This document shows, one piece after another, positions 7,933 to 15,835 of a stretch of DNA of 64,000 bases. This stretch comes from Nocardioides agariphilus (GTDB taxonomy: Bacteria > Actinomycetota > Actinomycetes > Propionibacteriales > Nocardioidaceae). The stretch is taken from contig NZ_JADKPO010000003.1 in assembly GCF_015352445.1 (NCBI RefSeq), positions 62,001-126,000 of the forward strand, read 5' to 3'. The stretch's first letter is position 1; every line of letters begins with the position of its first letter. Made by a program: the position numbers and the translations under genes. The notes under the pieces are model-generated. The model made no database searches. It saw nothing but the letters and a program-made list of their open reading frames with translations, and was not told the DNA's origin.

Positions 7933-9261
7933 GTGAATTGGTCTGACCCAGATCGGATCGGCATGAGCTTCGACTACGGCGAGTTCTCCTTCGACTCCAA
8001 GGAGCAGGTGCTCGAGAAGTCGCGCGAGTTCTGGAACCCCGGCAAGACCGACTTCTGGGTCGAGTCGGGCGTCCCGTTGGTCATCGACCGGCGCGAGGAC
8101 TACTTCATCTACGACATGTCCGGCAAGCGGCTGCTCGACGTGCACCTCAACGGCGGCACCTACAACCTCGGCCACCGCAACCCGGAGGTCGCCTCGGCGG
8201 TGGCATCGGCGATGTCGCACTTCGACGTCGGCAATCACCACTTCCCCGCCCTCACGCGTACGGCGCTCGCCGAGGCACTGATCTCGACGGCACCCGCCGG
8301 GCTGACCAAGGTCGCGTACGGCAGCGGCGGCGGCGAGGCCATCGACATCGCGTTGAAGACGGCTCGGCACACGACGCAGCGCCGCAAGATCGTGTCGGTC
8401 GTCAAGGCCTACCACGGTCACACGGGACTGGCTGTCGCCACCGGCGACGAGCGGTTCAGCAAGCTGTTCTTGTCCGACCGTCCCGACGAGTTCGTGCACG
8501 TCCCGTTCAACGACCTCACGGCGATGGAGGAAGCCCTGCGAGGACGCGACGTCGCCGCCGTGATCATGGAGACCATCCCCGCGACCTACGGCTTCCCGCT
8601 CCCCGAACCCGGCTATCTCGAGACCGTGAAGCGGCTGTGCGAGCAGCACGGCACGCTCTACATCGCCGATGAGGTGCAGACCGGGCTGATGCGCACCGGC
8701 GAGCTGTGGGGCATCACCAAGCACGGCATCTCCCCCGACATCCTGGTCGCCGGCAAGGGGCTGTCGGGCGGCATGTACCCGATCTCCGCCGTGCTGATGA
8801 GCGAGCAGGCCGCCGGCTGGCTCACCGAGGACGGCTTCGGTCACATCTCGACGTTCGGCGGCGCCGAGCTGGGCTGCATCGCCGCCCTCAAGACGCTGGA
8901 GATCTGCAACCGCCCCGAAACCCGCTCGATGGTCCACTACATCAGCGACCGGGTCGGCCGCGGACTGCGCGAGATCCAGGCCGACTACCCCGACTGGTTC
9001 GTCGGCATCCGGCAGAACGGCGTGGTGATGGGCCTGGAGTTCGCCCACCCGCAGGGCGCGAAGTACGTCATGCGACACCTCTACGCCAACGGCGTCTGGG
9101 CGATCTTCTCCACCCTCGACCCGCGGGTGCTGCAGTACAAGCCCGGCATCCTCCTCAAGCCGGAGCTCTGCGAGGAGCTGCTCGACCGCACCGAAGTGGC
9201 GATCCGCAAGTCGTGGGCCGAGGTCCGCGAGTCCGGTTGGCGGGCGGAGAAGGCATCGTGA
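7933..9261 (+). CDS. Class III aminotransferase-fold PLP enzyme, probable amino-alcohol-phosphate phospholyase
   Basis: 442 residues from GTG 7933; ATG 7963 (starting MSFDYGEF) is a possible shorter start. Class III features are LDVHLNGGTYNLGHRNP near residue 75, GSGGGEAIDIALKTAR, the KAYHGHTG block, YIADEVQTGLMRTG with the PLP-ring Asp, and LVAGKGLSGGMYPIS with the Schiff-base lysine. In RMM microcompartments the equivalent enzyme is thought to act as a phospholyase, turning 1-amino-2-propanol phosphate into propionaldehyde, ammonia and phosphate. The linked kinase supports that reading here. It is the first gene of the shell operon and overlaps the aldehyde dehydrogenase by four bases (GTGA). 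An ordinary transaminase role cannot be excluded. Confidence 0.85.
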   Translation: MNWSDPDRIGMSFDYGEFSFDSKEQVLEKSREFWNPGKTDFWVESGVPLVIDRREDYFIYDMSGKRLLDVHLNGGTYNLGHRNPEVASAVASAMSHFDVGNHHFPALTRTALAEALISTAPAGLTKVAYGSGGGEAIDIALKTARHTTQRRKIVSVVKAYHGHTGLAVATGDERFSKLFLSDRPDEFVHVPFNDLTAMEEALRGRDVAAVIMETIPATYGFPLPEPGYLETVKRLCEQHGTLYIADEVQTGLMRTGELWGITKHGISPDILVAGKGLSGGMYPISAVLMSEQAAGWLTEDGFGHISTFGGAELGCIAALKTLEICNRPETRSMVHYISDRVGRGLREIQADYPDWFVGIRQNGVVMGLEFAHPQGAKYVMRHLYANGVWAIFSTLDPRVLQYKPGILLKPELCEELLDRTEVAIRKSWAEVRESGWRAEKAS

Positions 9262-10829
9262 CCGTCGAGTACGACCTGCCCCCGATCGAGGCACCCGGCG
9301 TGCCCCGCGCCCGGCAGATGCTGGAGCGGGCCCGGTGGGCGGCGCAGGCGTTCGCCACCTACGACCGCGACTCGGTGCTGCGCATCGTCGAGGCGGTGAC
9401 CCGCGCCGCGGAGGACAACGCCGAGCGGTACGCCGAGTGGGCCGTGCGCGAGACCGGCTTCGGCGTCGTGGCCGACAAGGCCGTGAAGAACAAGCTCTGC
9501 TCACGCGGCATCCTCGAGACCTACCGCGAGCACGACTACGTCAGCCCGCGTATCGACGGCGACCGCAAGATCGTCGAGGTGCCCCGCCCGGCAGGCGTCG
9601 TCTTCGCACTCACGCCCTCGACCAACCCCGTCTCTACGGTCTACTTCAAGGTCATCTTGGCCCTGATGACCCGCAACGCCGTCGTGGTCAGCCCGCACCC
9701 GGCCGCCAAGCAGTGCTGCTCGGACGCCGCCCGGGTGCTTGCCGAGGCAGCCGTCGCCGCGGGCGCTCCCGACGGCGTCGTGCAGTGGGTCGAGGAGCCG
9801 TCGGTTCCGCTCATCGACGCCCTGATGACCGACTCCCGCACCGACGTCATCCTGGCCACGGGCGGGGTCGCGGTCGTGCGGGCGGCGTACTCGTCGGGCA
9901 ACCCGGCGATCGGGGTCGGCCCCGGCAACGTGCCGGTGCTGGTCGACGCCACGGCCGACCTGGCGCGAGCGGCCAAGAAGCTCGTCGACAGCAAGGCCTT
10001 CGACAACTCGGTGCTGTGCACCAACGAGAGCGTGCTGGTCGTGGAGGACGCGGTCGCGGACCGCCTGCTGCGCGAGATGAGCCGCCACGGTGCCCACCTA
10101 CTGGGCCCCGAGGAGCGCGACAAGGTGCGCGACGCGGTCTTCCCCGGCGGTCGGTTCGACACCTCGGTGGTCGGCCGCGACGCGGCCACGATCGCCGACC
10201 GGGCAGGCATCCGCATCCCGCCACGGACCAGGGTGCTGGTCGCGCCGTTCGACCTGGCCGTCAAGGAGGAGCCGCTCGCCCACGAGAAGCTCTGCCCGGT
10301 GCTGGGCCTGACCCGCGTGCCGACCGCACGCCGTGGCATCCGCACGGCCGAGGCGCTCCTGCGCATCGGCGGTGCCGGTCACTCGGCGGTGATCCACAGC
10401 AACGACCCGCGCACCGTGATGGAGTACGCCGCCGCCGTCGACGTCCTGCGCGTCACCGTCAACGAGGGTGGCAGCACCGGCAGTGCAGGGTTCTCCACCA
10501 ACCTGGCGCCGTCGATGACCATCGGCACCGGCTTCGTGGGCCGCAGCTCGCTCAGCGAGAACCTCCAGCCGCAGCACCTGGTGAACCTGACCCGCATCGC
10601 CTACAGCACCGACCCGAGCGAGGTGCTCCCGTCCTACGCCGGGCTGGTGCCGTGGGCCGCACCCACCGGACCCGTGCCCGCCTACCCGGTCGCCAGCAAC
10701 CTGGGCGACGCAGGGCCCACAGGGCCCGCAGCCACCCGCCCGTCTTCTTCGAGCGACAGCACCGCGGAGGTCCGCGAGGAGCTCCGCCGGCTGATCATCG
10801 AAGAGCTGACAGCGATCATCAAGGGCTAG
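9258..10829 (+). CDS. CoA-acylating aldehyde dehydrogenase with encapsulation peptide
   Basis: 523 residues from GTG 9258. It belongs to the PduP/EutE-like acylating aldehyde dehydrogenases: FALTPSTNPVSTVYFK, PHPAAKQCC, IGVGPGNVPVLVD and the catalytic cysteine in FDNSVLCTNES. It should oxidise propionaldehyde or a similar short aldehyde to the acyl-CoA with NAD, inside the compartment lumen. After the catalytic domain comes a low-complexity Ala/Pro/Ser/Gly linker (about residues 475-498) and then a C-terminal amphipathic helix containing EELRRLIIEELTAIIKG. This is the classic C-terminal encapsulation peptide layout of RMM-type aldehyde dehydrogenases. It is translationally coupled to the phospholyase upstream and lies 15 bases before the first shell gene. 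Confidence 0.93.
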   Translation: MTVEYDLPPIEAPGVPRARQMLERARWAAQAFATYDRDSVLRIVEAVTRAAEDNAERYAEWAVRETGFGVVADKAVKNKLCSRGILETYREHDYVSPRIDGDRKIVEVPRPAGVVFALTPSTNPVSTVYFKVILALMTRNAVVVSPHPAAKQCCSDAARVLAEAAVAAGAPDGVVQWVEEPSVPLIDALMTDSRTDVILATGGVAVVRAAYSSGNPAIGVGPGNVPVLVDATADLARAAKKLVDSKAFDNSVLCTNESVLVVEDAVADRLLREMSRHGAHLLGPEERDKVRDAVFPGGRFDTSVVGRDAATIADRAGIRIPPRTRVLVAPFDLAVKEEPLAHEKLCPVLGLTRVPTARRGIRTAEALLRIGGAGHSAVIHSNDPRTVMEYAAAVDVLRVTVNEGGSTGSAGFSTNLAPSMTIGTGFVGRSSLSENLQPQHLVNLTRIAYSTDPSEVLPSYAGLVPWAAPTGPVPAYPVASNLGDAGPTGPAATRPSSSSDSTAEVREELRRLIIEELTAIIKG

Positions 10830-10844
10830 GGGTCGGGTTCTGAC

Positions 10845-11453
10845 ATGAGTGCTGAACTCCGGTCCTTCATCTTCTTGGACCAGCTGCAGCCGCAGACCAT
10901 GTGCTACCTCGGCACCTGGATCAAGGGCAGCCTGCCGCGCTCCGACGTGGCCGCGCAGGTCATCGAGGTCGCGCCCGGCCTCGACATCGAGCCGCTGACC
11001 GACGTCGCGCTCAAGCACACCGAGGTGCAGGCGGGCATCCTCGTCGTCGAGCGGCAGTTCGGCTACCTGGAGATCCACTCGCGCTCCACAGAGGCGGTGC
11101 GCTCCGCGAGCGCGGCCGTGCTCGAGGCCCTGGACGCCAAGGCGTCCGACGCGACCGCTCCCACCGTCTTGGCCTCGCGCATCGTCTCGCGCATCGATGC
11201 CCAGCACGCCTTCCTCATCAACCGCAACAAGATCGGGTCGATGGCCTTGCAGGGCGAGTCGTTGTTCGTGCTGGAGATGCAGCCCGCGTCCTACGCGATC
11301 CTCGCCACCAACGAGGCCGAGAAGGCCGCCCGCATCAAGGTGGTCGACTACCGGATGATCGGCGCGACCGGCCGCGTCTACCTCAGTGGCGAGGAGTCCG
11401 ACGTACGCGCCGCAGCCGAGGCCGCCGAGCGGTCGCTGAGGTGGGAGGCGTGA
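10845..11453 (+). CDS. BMC-T shell protein (tandem BMC domain), first copy
   Basis: 202 residues with two BMC-type halves, so it should form a pseudohexameric trimer in the shell facets. Shared shell features are FIFLDQLQPQTMCYLG at the N-terminus, AAQVIEVAPGLDIEPLTDVALK, ILVVERQFGYLEIH at the end of the first half, then HAFLINRNKIGSM and the closing VVDYRMIGATGRVYLSG. It is clearly homologous to the second BMC-T at 12439, which has HAVIINRNRQASM and MIGAAGRVYMSG at the same places. Larger-pore trimers like this are generally held to gate cofactors or larger substrates. Its TGA overlaps the next gene's GTG. Confidence 0.93.
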   Translation: MSAELRSFIFLDQLQPQTMCYLGTWIKGSLPRSDVAAQVIEVAPGLDIEPLTDVALKHTEVQAGILVVERQFGYLEIHSRSTEAVRSASAAVLEALDAKASDATAPTVLASRIVSRIDAQHAFLINRNKIGSMALQGESLFVLEMQPASYAILATNEAEKAARIKVVDYRMIGATGRVYLSGEESDVRAAAEAAERSLRWEA

Positions 11454-11893
11454 ACCACCTGGCCGGCCTGGGTCCCGACGAGCTGCGCGCCGCCGTACGT
11501 GCCGTCCTGCGCGAGGTGCTGCCTGACGGGCTGGTGGCCAGCTCACCCACGGGCCCGACCGACGTCGTCATCGCCACGGAGGCCGACCTGACCGCGTTCG
11601 TACGCCGGGTGGCCGCCATGTGCGAGGACGGCGAGGTGCGCGCGGCGCTGCAGGACGGGCGACACGGGTTCCGCCTGGCATCCAGCTCACCGGGTTCCGA
11701 GACGGTTGCTGCGCAACCTCCTCAACCAGCGGCCGGAGCCATCCGCGTGGAACGCGGCGCGGTCACCGAGAGGACCGTGCAGAAGGCGGCGGCCGAGGGC
11801 GCGCGGCTGGTATTGGGGCGTCGCGCCGTGCTGACGCCCCTGGCCAAGGACAAGGCCCGCACCCTGGGCGTCAGGATCGAGAAGGAGGGCTAG
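11450..11893 (+). CDS. Microcompartment-associated protein of unknown function, with repeat-derived linker
   Basis: 147 residues from GTG 11450. The N-terminal 75 residues are helical (GLGPDELRAAVRAVLREVLP, then EADLTAFVRRVAAMCED). The C-terminal 45 residues read GAVTERTVQKAAAEGARLVL and end in VLTPLAKDKARTLGVRIEKE, a motif type often seen at the end of microcompartment-associated proteins. A short gene of this kind lies between shell genes in RMM loci and may bridge cargo and shell; that is inference. The linker between the two parts (about residues 79-94) is encoded by a copy of the dispersed hairpin repeat at 11693-11730, read in frame. Only 0 bases separate it from the BMC-P gene. Confidence 0.75.
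   Translation: MNHLAGLGPDELRAAVRAVLREVLPDGLVASSPTGPTDVVIATEADLTAFVRRVAAMCEDGEVRAALQDGRHGFRLASSSPGSETVAAQPPQPAAGAIRVERGAVTERTVQKAAAEGARLVLGRRAVLTPLAKDKARTLGVRIEKEG
11693..11730 (-). repeat. Dispersed hairpin repeat copy inside a coding sequence
   Basis: This 38-base element matches, with one mismatch over 36 bases, the intergenic copy at 22028-22063. It contains the stem GGTTGC-TGC-GCAACC flanked by the GAGAC and CTCCTCAACC blocks. In the reading frame of the host gene it encodes Gly-Ser-Glu-Thr-Val-Ala-Ala-Gln-Pro-Pro-Gln-Pro without a stop. Confidence 0.8.
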
Positions 11894-12136
11894 ATGCTGA
11901 AGGCGACAGTGGTCGGCAGCGTGTGGTCGACCAAGAGGGTCGAGGGGTTGCCCAACGGGGCCTTCCTCGAGGTCGAGGTCGACGGGAGCGGGACCAGTCT
12001 CGTGGTCTTCGACGTCCTCGGCAGCGGCGTCGGCGAGCACGTGCTCGTGGCGACCGGCTCGGTGGCGGCGGCGTACTTCCCTGACCCGCATCCACCCGTG
12101 GATGCACTGATCATCGGTTCGATCGACGAGAAATGA
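11894..12136 (+). CDS. BMC-P pentameric vertex protein (EutN/CcmL family)
   Basis: 80 residues, the normal length for a one-domain vertex protein. It has the typical start MLKATVVGSVWSTKR, the central GTSLVVFDVLGSGVGEHVLVATGS and the closing VDALIIGSIDEK. Five copies cap each vertex of the icosahedral shell. The ATG directly follows the TAG of the previous gene, so translation is coupled. Confidence 0.95.
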   Translation: MLKATVVGSVWSTKRVEGLPNGAFLEVEVDGSGTSLVVFDVLGSGVGEHVLVATGSVAAAYFPDPHPPVDALIIGSIDEK

Positions 12137-12145
12137 GGAAGTGAC

Positions 12146-12442
12146 ATGGCAGGTCAAGCAGGTCAGGCCATCGGCATGATCGAGACCAAGGGCTATGTGG
12201 CAGCGCTGGCTGCCGCGGACGCCATGGTCAAGGCGGCCAACGTGAGCATCGTGGGTCGCGAGGAGGTCGGCGACGGCCTCGTCGCGGTCACCATCGTGGG
12301 CGACGTGGGTGCGGTGAAGGCGGCCACCGAGGCCGGTGCGGAGACCGCCGGCCAGGTCGGCGAGCTGGTGTCGGTGCACGTGATCCCGCGGCCCCACCCC
12401 GAGCTCGGACGGCACTTCGAGACCTCCGCGTCGGAGGGATGA
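12146..12442 (+). CDS. BMC-H hexameric shell protein
   Basis: 98 residues with one BMC domain: AIGMIETKGYVAALAAADAM at the N-terminus, the pore-region strand ANVSIVGREEVGDGLVAV, and GELVSVHVIPRPHPELG at the C-terminus. It should be the main facet tile of the shell. Unlike some RMM homologues it has no large fused extension. A GAGGAAGTG ribosome binding site precedes the ATG, and the TGA overlaps the ATG of the second BMC-T. Confidence 0.95.
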   Translation: MAGQAGQAIGMIETKGYVAALAAADAMVKAANVSIVGREEVGDGLVAVTIVGDVGAVKAATEAGAETAGQVGELVSVHVIPRPHPELGRHFETSASEG

Positions 12443-13086
12443 CCCTGACGGTGCCGGGGCCGGAGCTGCGGGTCTACCTGCTGTTGGAGGACCTGCAGCG
12501 TCAGTTCGCGGCCTACATGGGCACGCCGTCTCGGGCGCGGGGGTATCCGCCGTTCGAGGGCCAGCACGCACTCATCGTCGAGGTCGCACCCGGCCTAGCC
12601 ATCGAGCGCGTCACCGACCTCGCGCTGCGCGCGGTTCCCTCGGTCGAGCCGGGCATCTTGTTCGTCGAGCGGCAGTTCGGGGTGCTCGAGGTGCACGCCT
12701 CCGACCTCGACGACGTACGCCGGGCGGGTGAGGCGATCCTGGCCGGCCTGGGTGCCGATCCCGCCGACCAGCTGCGGCCACGCGTGCTCTACCACGACGT
12801 CATCGAGGACGTCACCGACCAGCACGCCGTGATCATCAACCGCAACCGGCAGGCCTCGATGCTGATGCCGGGCGAGACACTGCTGGTCTACGAGATGACG
12901 CCCGCACTGTTCGCCACGGTCGCTGCCAACGCGGCCGAGAAGGTGGCTCCCGGCGTGACGCTGGTGGACGTCTCGATGATCGGGGCGGCCGGTCGCGTCT
13001 ACATGAGCGGGCCGACCGCCGATATCCTCCGCGCACGCGACGAGATCACGCGCGTGCTCGAGGCGGTGGAGGGACGCGACCAGTGA
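12439..13086 (+). CDS. BMC-T shell protein (tandem BMC domain), second copy
   Basis: 215 residues, homologous along its whole length to the BMC-T at 10845 but longer by an insertion (PSRARGYPPFEG, around residues 31-42) near the first domain. Shared blocks are LIVEVAPGLAIERVTDLALR, ILFVERQFGVLEVHA, HAVIINRNRQASM and MIGAAGRVYMSG. Two different trimers in one locus is the rule for RMM shells and implies two pore types. It is coupled to BMC-H upstream by ATGA and lies seven bases before the kinase. Confidence 0.93.
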   Translation: MTLTVPGPELRVYLLLEDLQRQFAAYMGTPSRARGYPPFEGQHALIVEVAPGLAIERVTDLALRAVPSVEPGILFVERQFGVLEVHASDLDDVRRAGEAILAGLGADPADQLRPRVLYHDVIEDVTDQHAVIINRNRQASMLMPGETLLVYEMTPALFATVAANAAEKVAPGVTLVDVSMIGAAGRVYMSGPTADILRARDEITRVLEAVEGRDQ

Positions 13087-13093
13087 GGCACCA

Positions 13094-14116
13094 GTGAGCA
13101 CCCACGACCTGTCCGGTGAGGGCGTCGCCGCTCGGCTCGAGCCGGTGGCACGCCGAGCCCTGGCCGAGTACGGCGTGTCCCCCGACGCGGCGCTCACCTT
13201 GCTCAACGTCAGCGAGAACGCGACGTACGCCGTCGACGACCCGGACACGGGCGAGCGCACGGTGCTGCGGGTGCATCGGCACGGCTACCACGACGCTGCC
13301 GCCATCGAGTCCGAGCTGGCCTGGCTCGACGCGCTGCGCGAGGACACGGGTGTGCGGACGCCCCGGGTGCTGCCCACTCCCGACGGACGCCGCCTCCTGG
13401 CGATGCCCGAGGAGGGTCAGGCCGACCCCCGGCACGTGGTGCGGTTCGAGTTCCTGCCCGGCGTCGAGCCCGAGGAGGCCGGCGAGACCCTGCCGGAGTC
13501 CTTCGAGGTGCTGGGTGGCATCACCGCCCGCATGCACGAGCACGCGCTGCGCTGGCAGCGCCCGCCCGGCTTCACCCGGTTCGCCTGGGACTACGACGGC
13601 GCGTTCGGGTCCGTCGCCCGATGGGGCCGCTGGCAAGACGGCATGGCCGTCGGCCCTGCGGAGACCGAGGTGCTCGGCCGACTGGACGACACCCTGCGAG
13701 CCCGGCTCACGGCCTTCGGCTCCGGCCCGGACCGCTACGGGCTGGTGCACGCGGACCTGCGGCTGGCCAACCTGCTCGAGGACCGGACACCAGACGGGGA
13801 CGAGCACTACGTGATCGACTTCGACGACTGCGGGTTCAGCTGGTTCCTCTACGACTTCGGCTCAGCAGTGAGCTTCTTCGAGGACGACCCCCGCGTGCCC
13901 GAGCTGGCCGACGCCTGGGTCCGCGGCTACCGCACCGTGCGCGACCTCCCGGCCGAGGACGAGGCCGAGATCCCGACGTTCGTGATGATGCGGCGACTCC
14001 TGCTGGTCGCCTGGATCGGCTCGCACTCAGGAACCGAGCTGGCGCAGTCGATGGGTGCCGCCTTCACGGCCGCGAGCTGCGACCTCGCGGAGGACTACCT
14101 GTCACGCTTCGGCTGA
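13094..14116 (+). CDS. APH-family kinase, probable 1-amino-2-propanol (amino-alcohol) kinase
   Basis: 340 residues from GTG 13094. The aminoglycoside-phosphotransferase fold is shown by the catalytic loop [14 protein letters not shown] (about residue 216), the metal-binding [19 protein letters not shown], and the ATP-lobe segment [11 protein letters not shown]. An RMM-locus kinase of this family in Mycobacterium smegmatis phosphorylates (S)-1-amino-2-propanol, giving the substrate for the PLP phospholyase. The same gene order here supports the same job. No signal or obvious encapsulation peptide is visible. It is the last gene of the tightly packed shell operon before a 77-base gap that carries 14-bp tandem repeats. 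Confidence 0.85.
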   Translation: MSTHDLSGEGVAARLEPVARRALAEYGVSPDAALTLLNVSENATYAVDDPDTGERTVLRVHRHGYHDAAAIESELAWLDALREDTGVRTPRVLPTPDGRRLLAMPEEGQADPRHVVRFEFLPGVEPEEAGETLPESFEVLGGITARMHEHALRWQRPPGFTRFAWDYDGAFGSVARWGRWQDGMAVGPAETEVLGRLDDTLRARLTAFGSGPDRYGLVHADLRLANLLEDRTPDGDEHYVIDFDDCGFSWFLYDFGSAVSFFEDDPRVPELADAWVRGYRTVRDLPAEDEAEIPTFVMMRRLLLVAWIGSHSGTELAQSMGAAFTAASCDLAEDYLSRFG

Positions 14117-14136
14117 GGCCGACCAGTCAAGCCGTC

Positions 14137-14178
14137 ATCGGGGCCAAATCATCGGGGCCAAATCATCGGGGCCAAATC
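14137..14178. repeat. Three tandem 14-bp repeats upstream of the SDR gene
   Basis: The unit ATCGGGGCCAAATC occurs three times head-to-tail, followed by a partial fourth (ATCG). It ends one base before the ribosome binding site GAGGAGA of the SDR gene. It may be a leader element, a regulator site or simple slippage; nothing in the sequence decides between them. Confidence 0.85.
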
Positions 14179-14193
14179 ATCGAGGAGAGTCTG

Positions 14194-14976
14194 ATGTTCA
14201 CAACAGTGCGGGGCCGGTCGGTCATCGTCACCGGGGCCAGCAAGGGCATCGGCAAGGGCATCGCCCGTACCTTCGCGCGCGAGGGTGCCGACGTCCTGAT
14301 CGCCGGTCGAAACGAGTCCGCGTTGCAGGCGGCGGCCGAGGACCTGGCCGCGCAGGCGCAGGGCCGGGTCGAGACGGCCGTGGCAGACGTCTCTCGCGTC
14401 GACGACTGCCGCGGCCTGGCCGCGACGGCTCTGGAGCGGTTCGGCGCGATCGACGTGCTGTGCGCCAACGCCGGCATCTTCCCCGACAAGCCGCTGGGCG
14501 AGCTGACCGAGGCCGACGTCGACGAGGTGCTGGGCACCAACCTCAAGGGCACGATGTTCTCCGTGCAGGCCTGCCTCGATGCCCTCACTGCGAGCGGGCG
14601 GGGCCGTGTCGTGGTGACCTCCTCGATCACCGGGCCGATCACGGGATATCCGGGCTGGTCCCACTACGGCGCCAGCAAGGCCGGCCAGCTCGGGTTCTTG
14701 CGCACGGCCGCAATCGAGCTCGCGCCCAGGAAGATCACCATCAACGCGATCATGCCGGGCAACATCGCGACCGAGGGCCTGCACGACATGGGACAGGACT
14801 ACATCGACGGCATGGAGGCGGCGATACCCCAGCACCGGCTCGGCAGCGTCGACGACATCGGCCACGCCGCGCTGTTCTTCGCCAGTGACGAGGCGGGCTA
14901 CATCACCGGTCAGACCCTGGTCGTCGACGGTGGGCAGGTGCTGCCGGAGTCGCCGGCGGCGCTGGAGGGGATCTGA
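14194..14976 (+). CDS. Short-chain dehydrogenase/reductase, probable amino-alcohol or aldehyde/ketone dehydrogenase
   Basis: 260 residues, classical SDR. The cofactor motif is [13 protein letters not shown] (12-24), with NAG in LCANAGIF, catalytic Ser in VVVTSSITG and the YxxxK motif in [13 protein letters not shown]. The tail [13 protein letters not shown] is typical of the family. In RMM loci an SDR is proposed to interconvert aminoacetone and 1-amino-2-propanol, which would link this gene to the kinase just upstream; it could instead recycle NADH. The start at ATG 14194 has GAGGAGA seven bases upstream. It is separated from the kinase by the 14-bp tandem repeats but is probably in the same operon. 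Confidence 0.88.
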   Translation: MFTTVRGRSVIVTGASKGIGKGIARTFAREGADVLIAGRNESALQAAAEDLAAQAQGRVETAVADVSRVDDCRGLAATALERFGAIDVLCANAGIFPDKPLGELTEADVDEVLGTNLKGTMFSVQACLDALTASGRGRVVVTSSITGPITGYPGWSHYGASKAGQLGFLRTAAIELAPRKITINAIMPGNIATEGLHDMGQDYIDGMEAAIPQHRLGSVDDIGHAALFFASDEAGYITGQTLVVDGGQVLPESPAALEGI

Positions 14977-14990
14977 CGGGTGAGCGACTG

Positions 14991-15779
14991 ATGAGCGAGT
15001 CGTCGGACGCCATCGGTCCGGCGGCCGAGCGCGTACGCCGCCAGCTGCTCGACCAGATCCAGCACGGCCTGCTTCACCCCGGCGAGAGGCTCGGCGCCGA
15101 ACGTGACCTGGCGCAGAAGCTGGGGGTGAGCCGCTCGACCATGCGCCAGGCGCTGGGCGCGCTCGAGCGCGCGGGCGCCGTACGCCGGGTTCCGGGGCGC
15201 GGCGGCGGCACGTTCGTCAGGTCGCAGAAGGTCGAGCGCGACCTGTCACGGGTCGTCGGTGTGCCCGCGTTGCTGCGAGCCCAGGGCATGACGTCGGGCT
15301 CGCGGATCATCACCACCGCGATCACCGAGGCCGACCAGGAGACGCGGGCCGCCCTCGAGCTGGGCGTGGGCGCATACGTCGTCGACGTGGTCCGGATCCG
15401 GCTGGCCGACGGGATGCCCATCTCGCTGGAGCACGTGCGCCTGCCGGCAGACCGCTTCCCGCAGCTGCTCGACCTGCCTTTGGGAGGCTCGCTCTACGAC
15501 CTGCTCGACGAGCACTACGACACCGTGCCCGGCGAGGCCGAGGAGCACATCGAGGTCGTGGCGGCGAGCGAGGACGAGGCCTCCATCCTCGGCACCGACC
15601 CCGGAGCGGCACTCCTGTCGATCACCCGCATCACCAAGGACCAGGACGGCGCCTTGTTCGAGTTCTCCCACGACCTGTTCCGCGCCGACCGGACCATCAT
15701 CAGCGTCCGCACCCCGGCCACCCCTCCGGCCTCAGGTGACTCCCGTCGCGTCGTCTCCTTGAGGCCGCGCGTGAAGTGA
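14991..15779 (+). CDS. GntR-family transcriptional regulator (HutC/UTRA type)
   Basis: 262 residues. The N-terminal winged helix-turn-helix includes LHPGERLGAERDLAQKLGVS, RSTMRQALGALERAGAVRRV and the wing GRGGGTFV (to about residue 76). The C-terminal part is a UTRA effector domain: VVDVVRIRLADGMPISLEHV, LPADRFPQLL and LLSITRITKDQDGALFEFS. It is the last gene of the shell operon and so is likely an autogenous, effector-responsive repressor of it and of the divergent permease. Candidate binding sites are the GTCTG/CAGAC elements between 7724 and 7945. The effector is probably the amino-alcohol or a product, by inference. Confidence 0.9.
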   Translation: MSESSDAIGPAAERVRRQLLDQIQHGLLHPGERLGAERDLAQKLGVSRSTMRQALGALERAGAVRRVPGRGGGTFVRSQKVERDLSRVVGVPALLRAQGMTSGSRIITTAITEADQETRAALELGVGAYVVDVVRIRLADGMPISLEHVRLPADRFPQLLDLPLGGSLYDLLDEHYDTVPGEAEEHIEVVAASEDEASILGTDPGAALLSITRITKDQDGALFEFSHDLFRADRTIISVRTPATPPASGDSRRVVSLRPRVK

Positions 15780-15787
15780 CGCCGTCC

Positions 15788-15835
15788 GTGACGGAAAGCA
15801 CCATGAAGAGGCCTCCGGATGGTGCTTTCCGTCAC
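15788..15835. terminator. Bidirectional hairpin terminator between convergent operons
   Basis: A perfect 17-base inverted repeat (15788-15804 with 15819-15835; arm GTGACGGAAAGCACCAT) surrounds a 14-base loop that itself holds the palindrome GAGGCCTC. It lies between the stop of the GntR gene and the stop of the reactivase gene, whose last codon is within the right arm. No T-run follows, as is common in high-GC actinobacteria. Confidence 0.8.

Noticed and set aside
6137-7936. Very long + strand open frame across the permease
   Set aside because: It lies antisense to a clear membrane permease and translates to Asp/Arg/Gln/His-rich low-complexity sequence typical of shadows in high-GC DNA.
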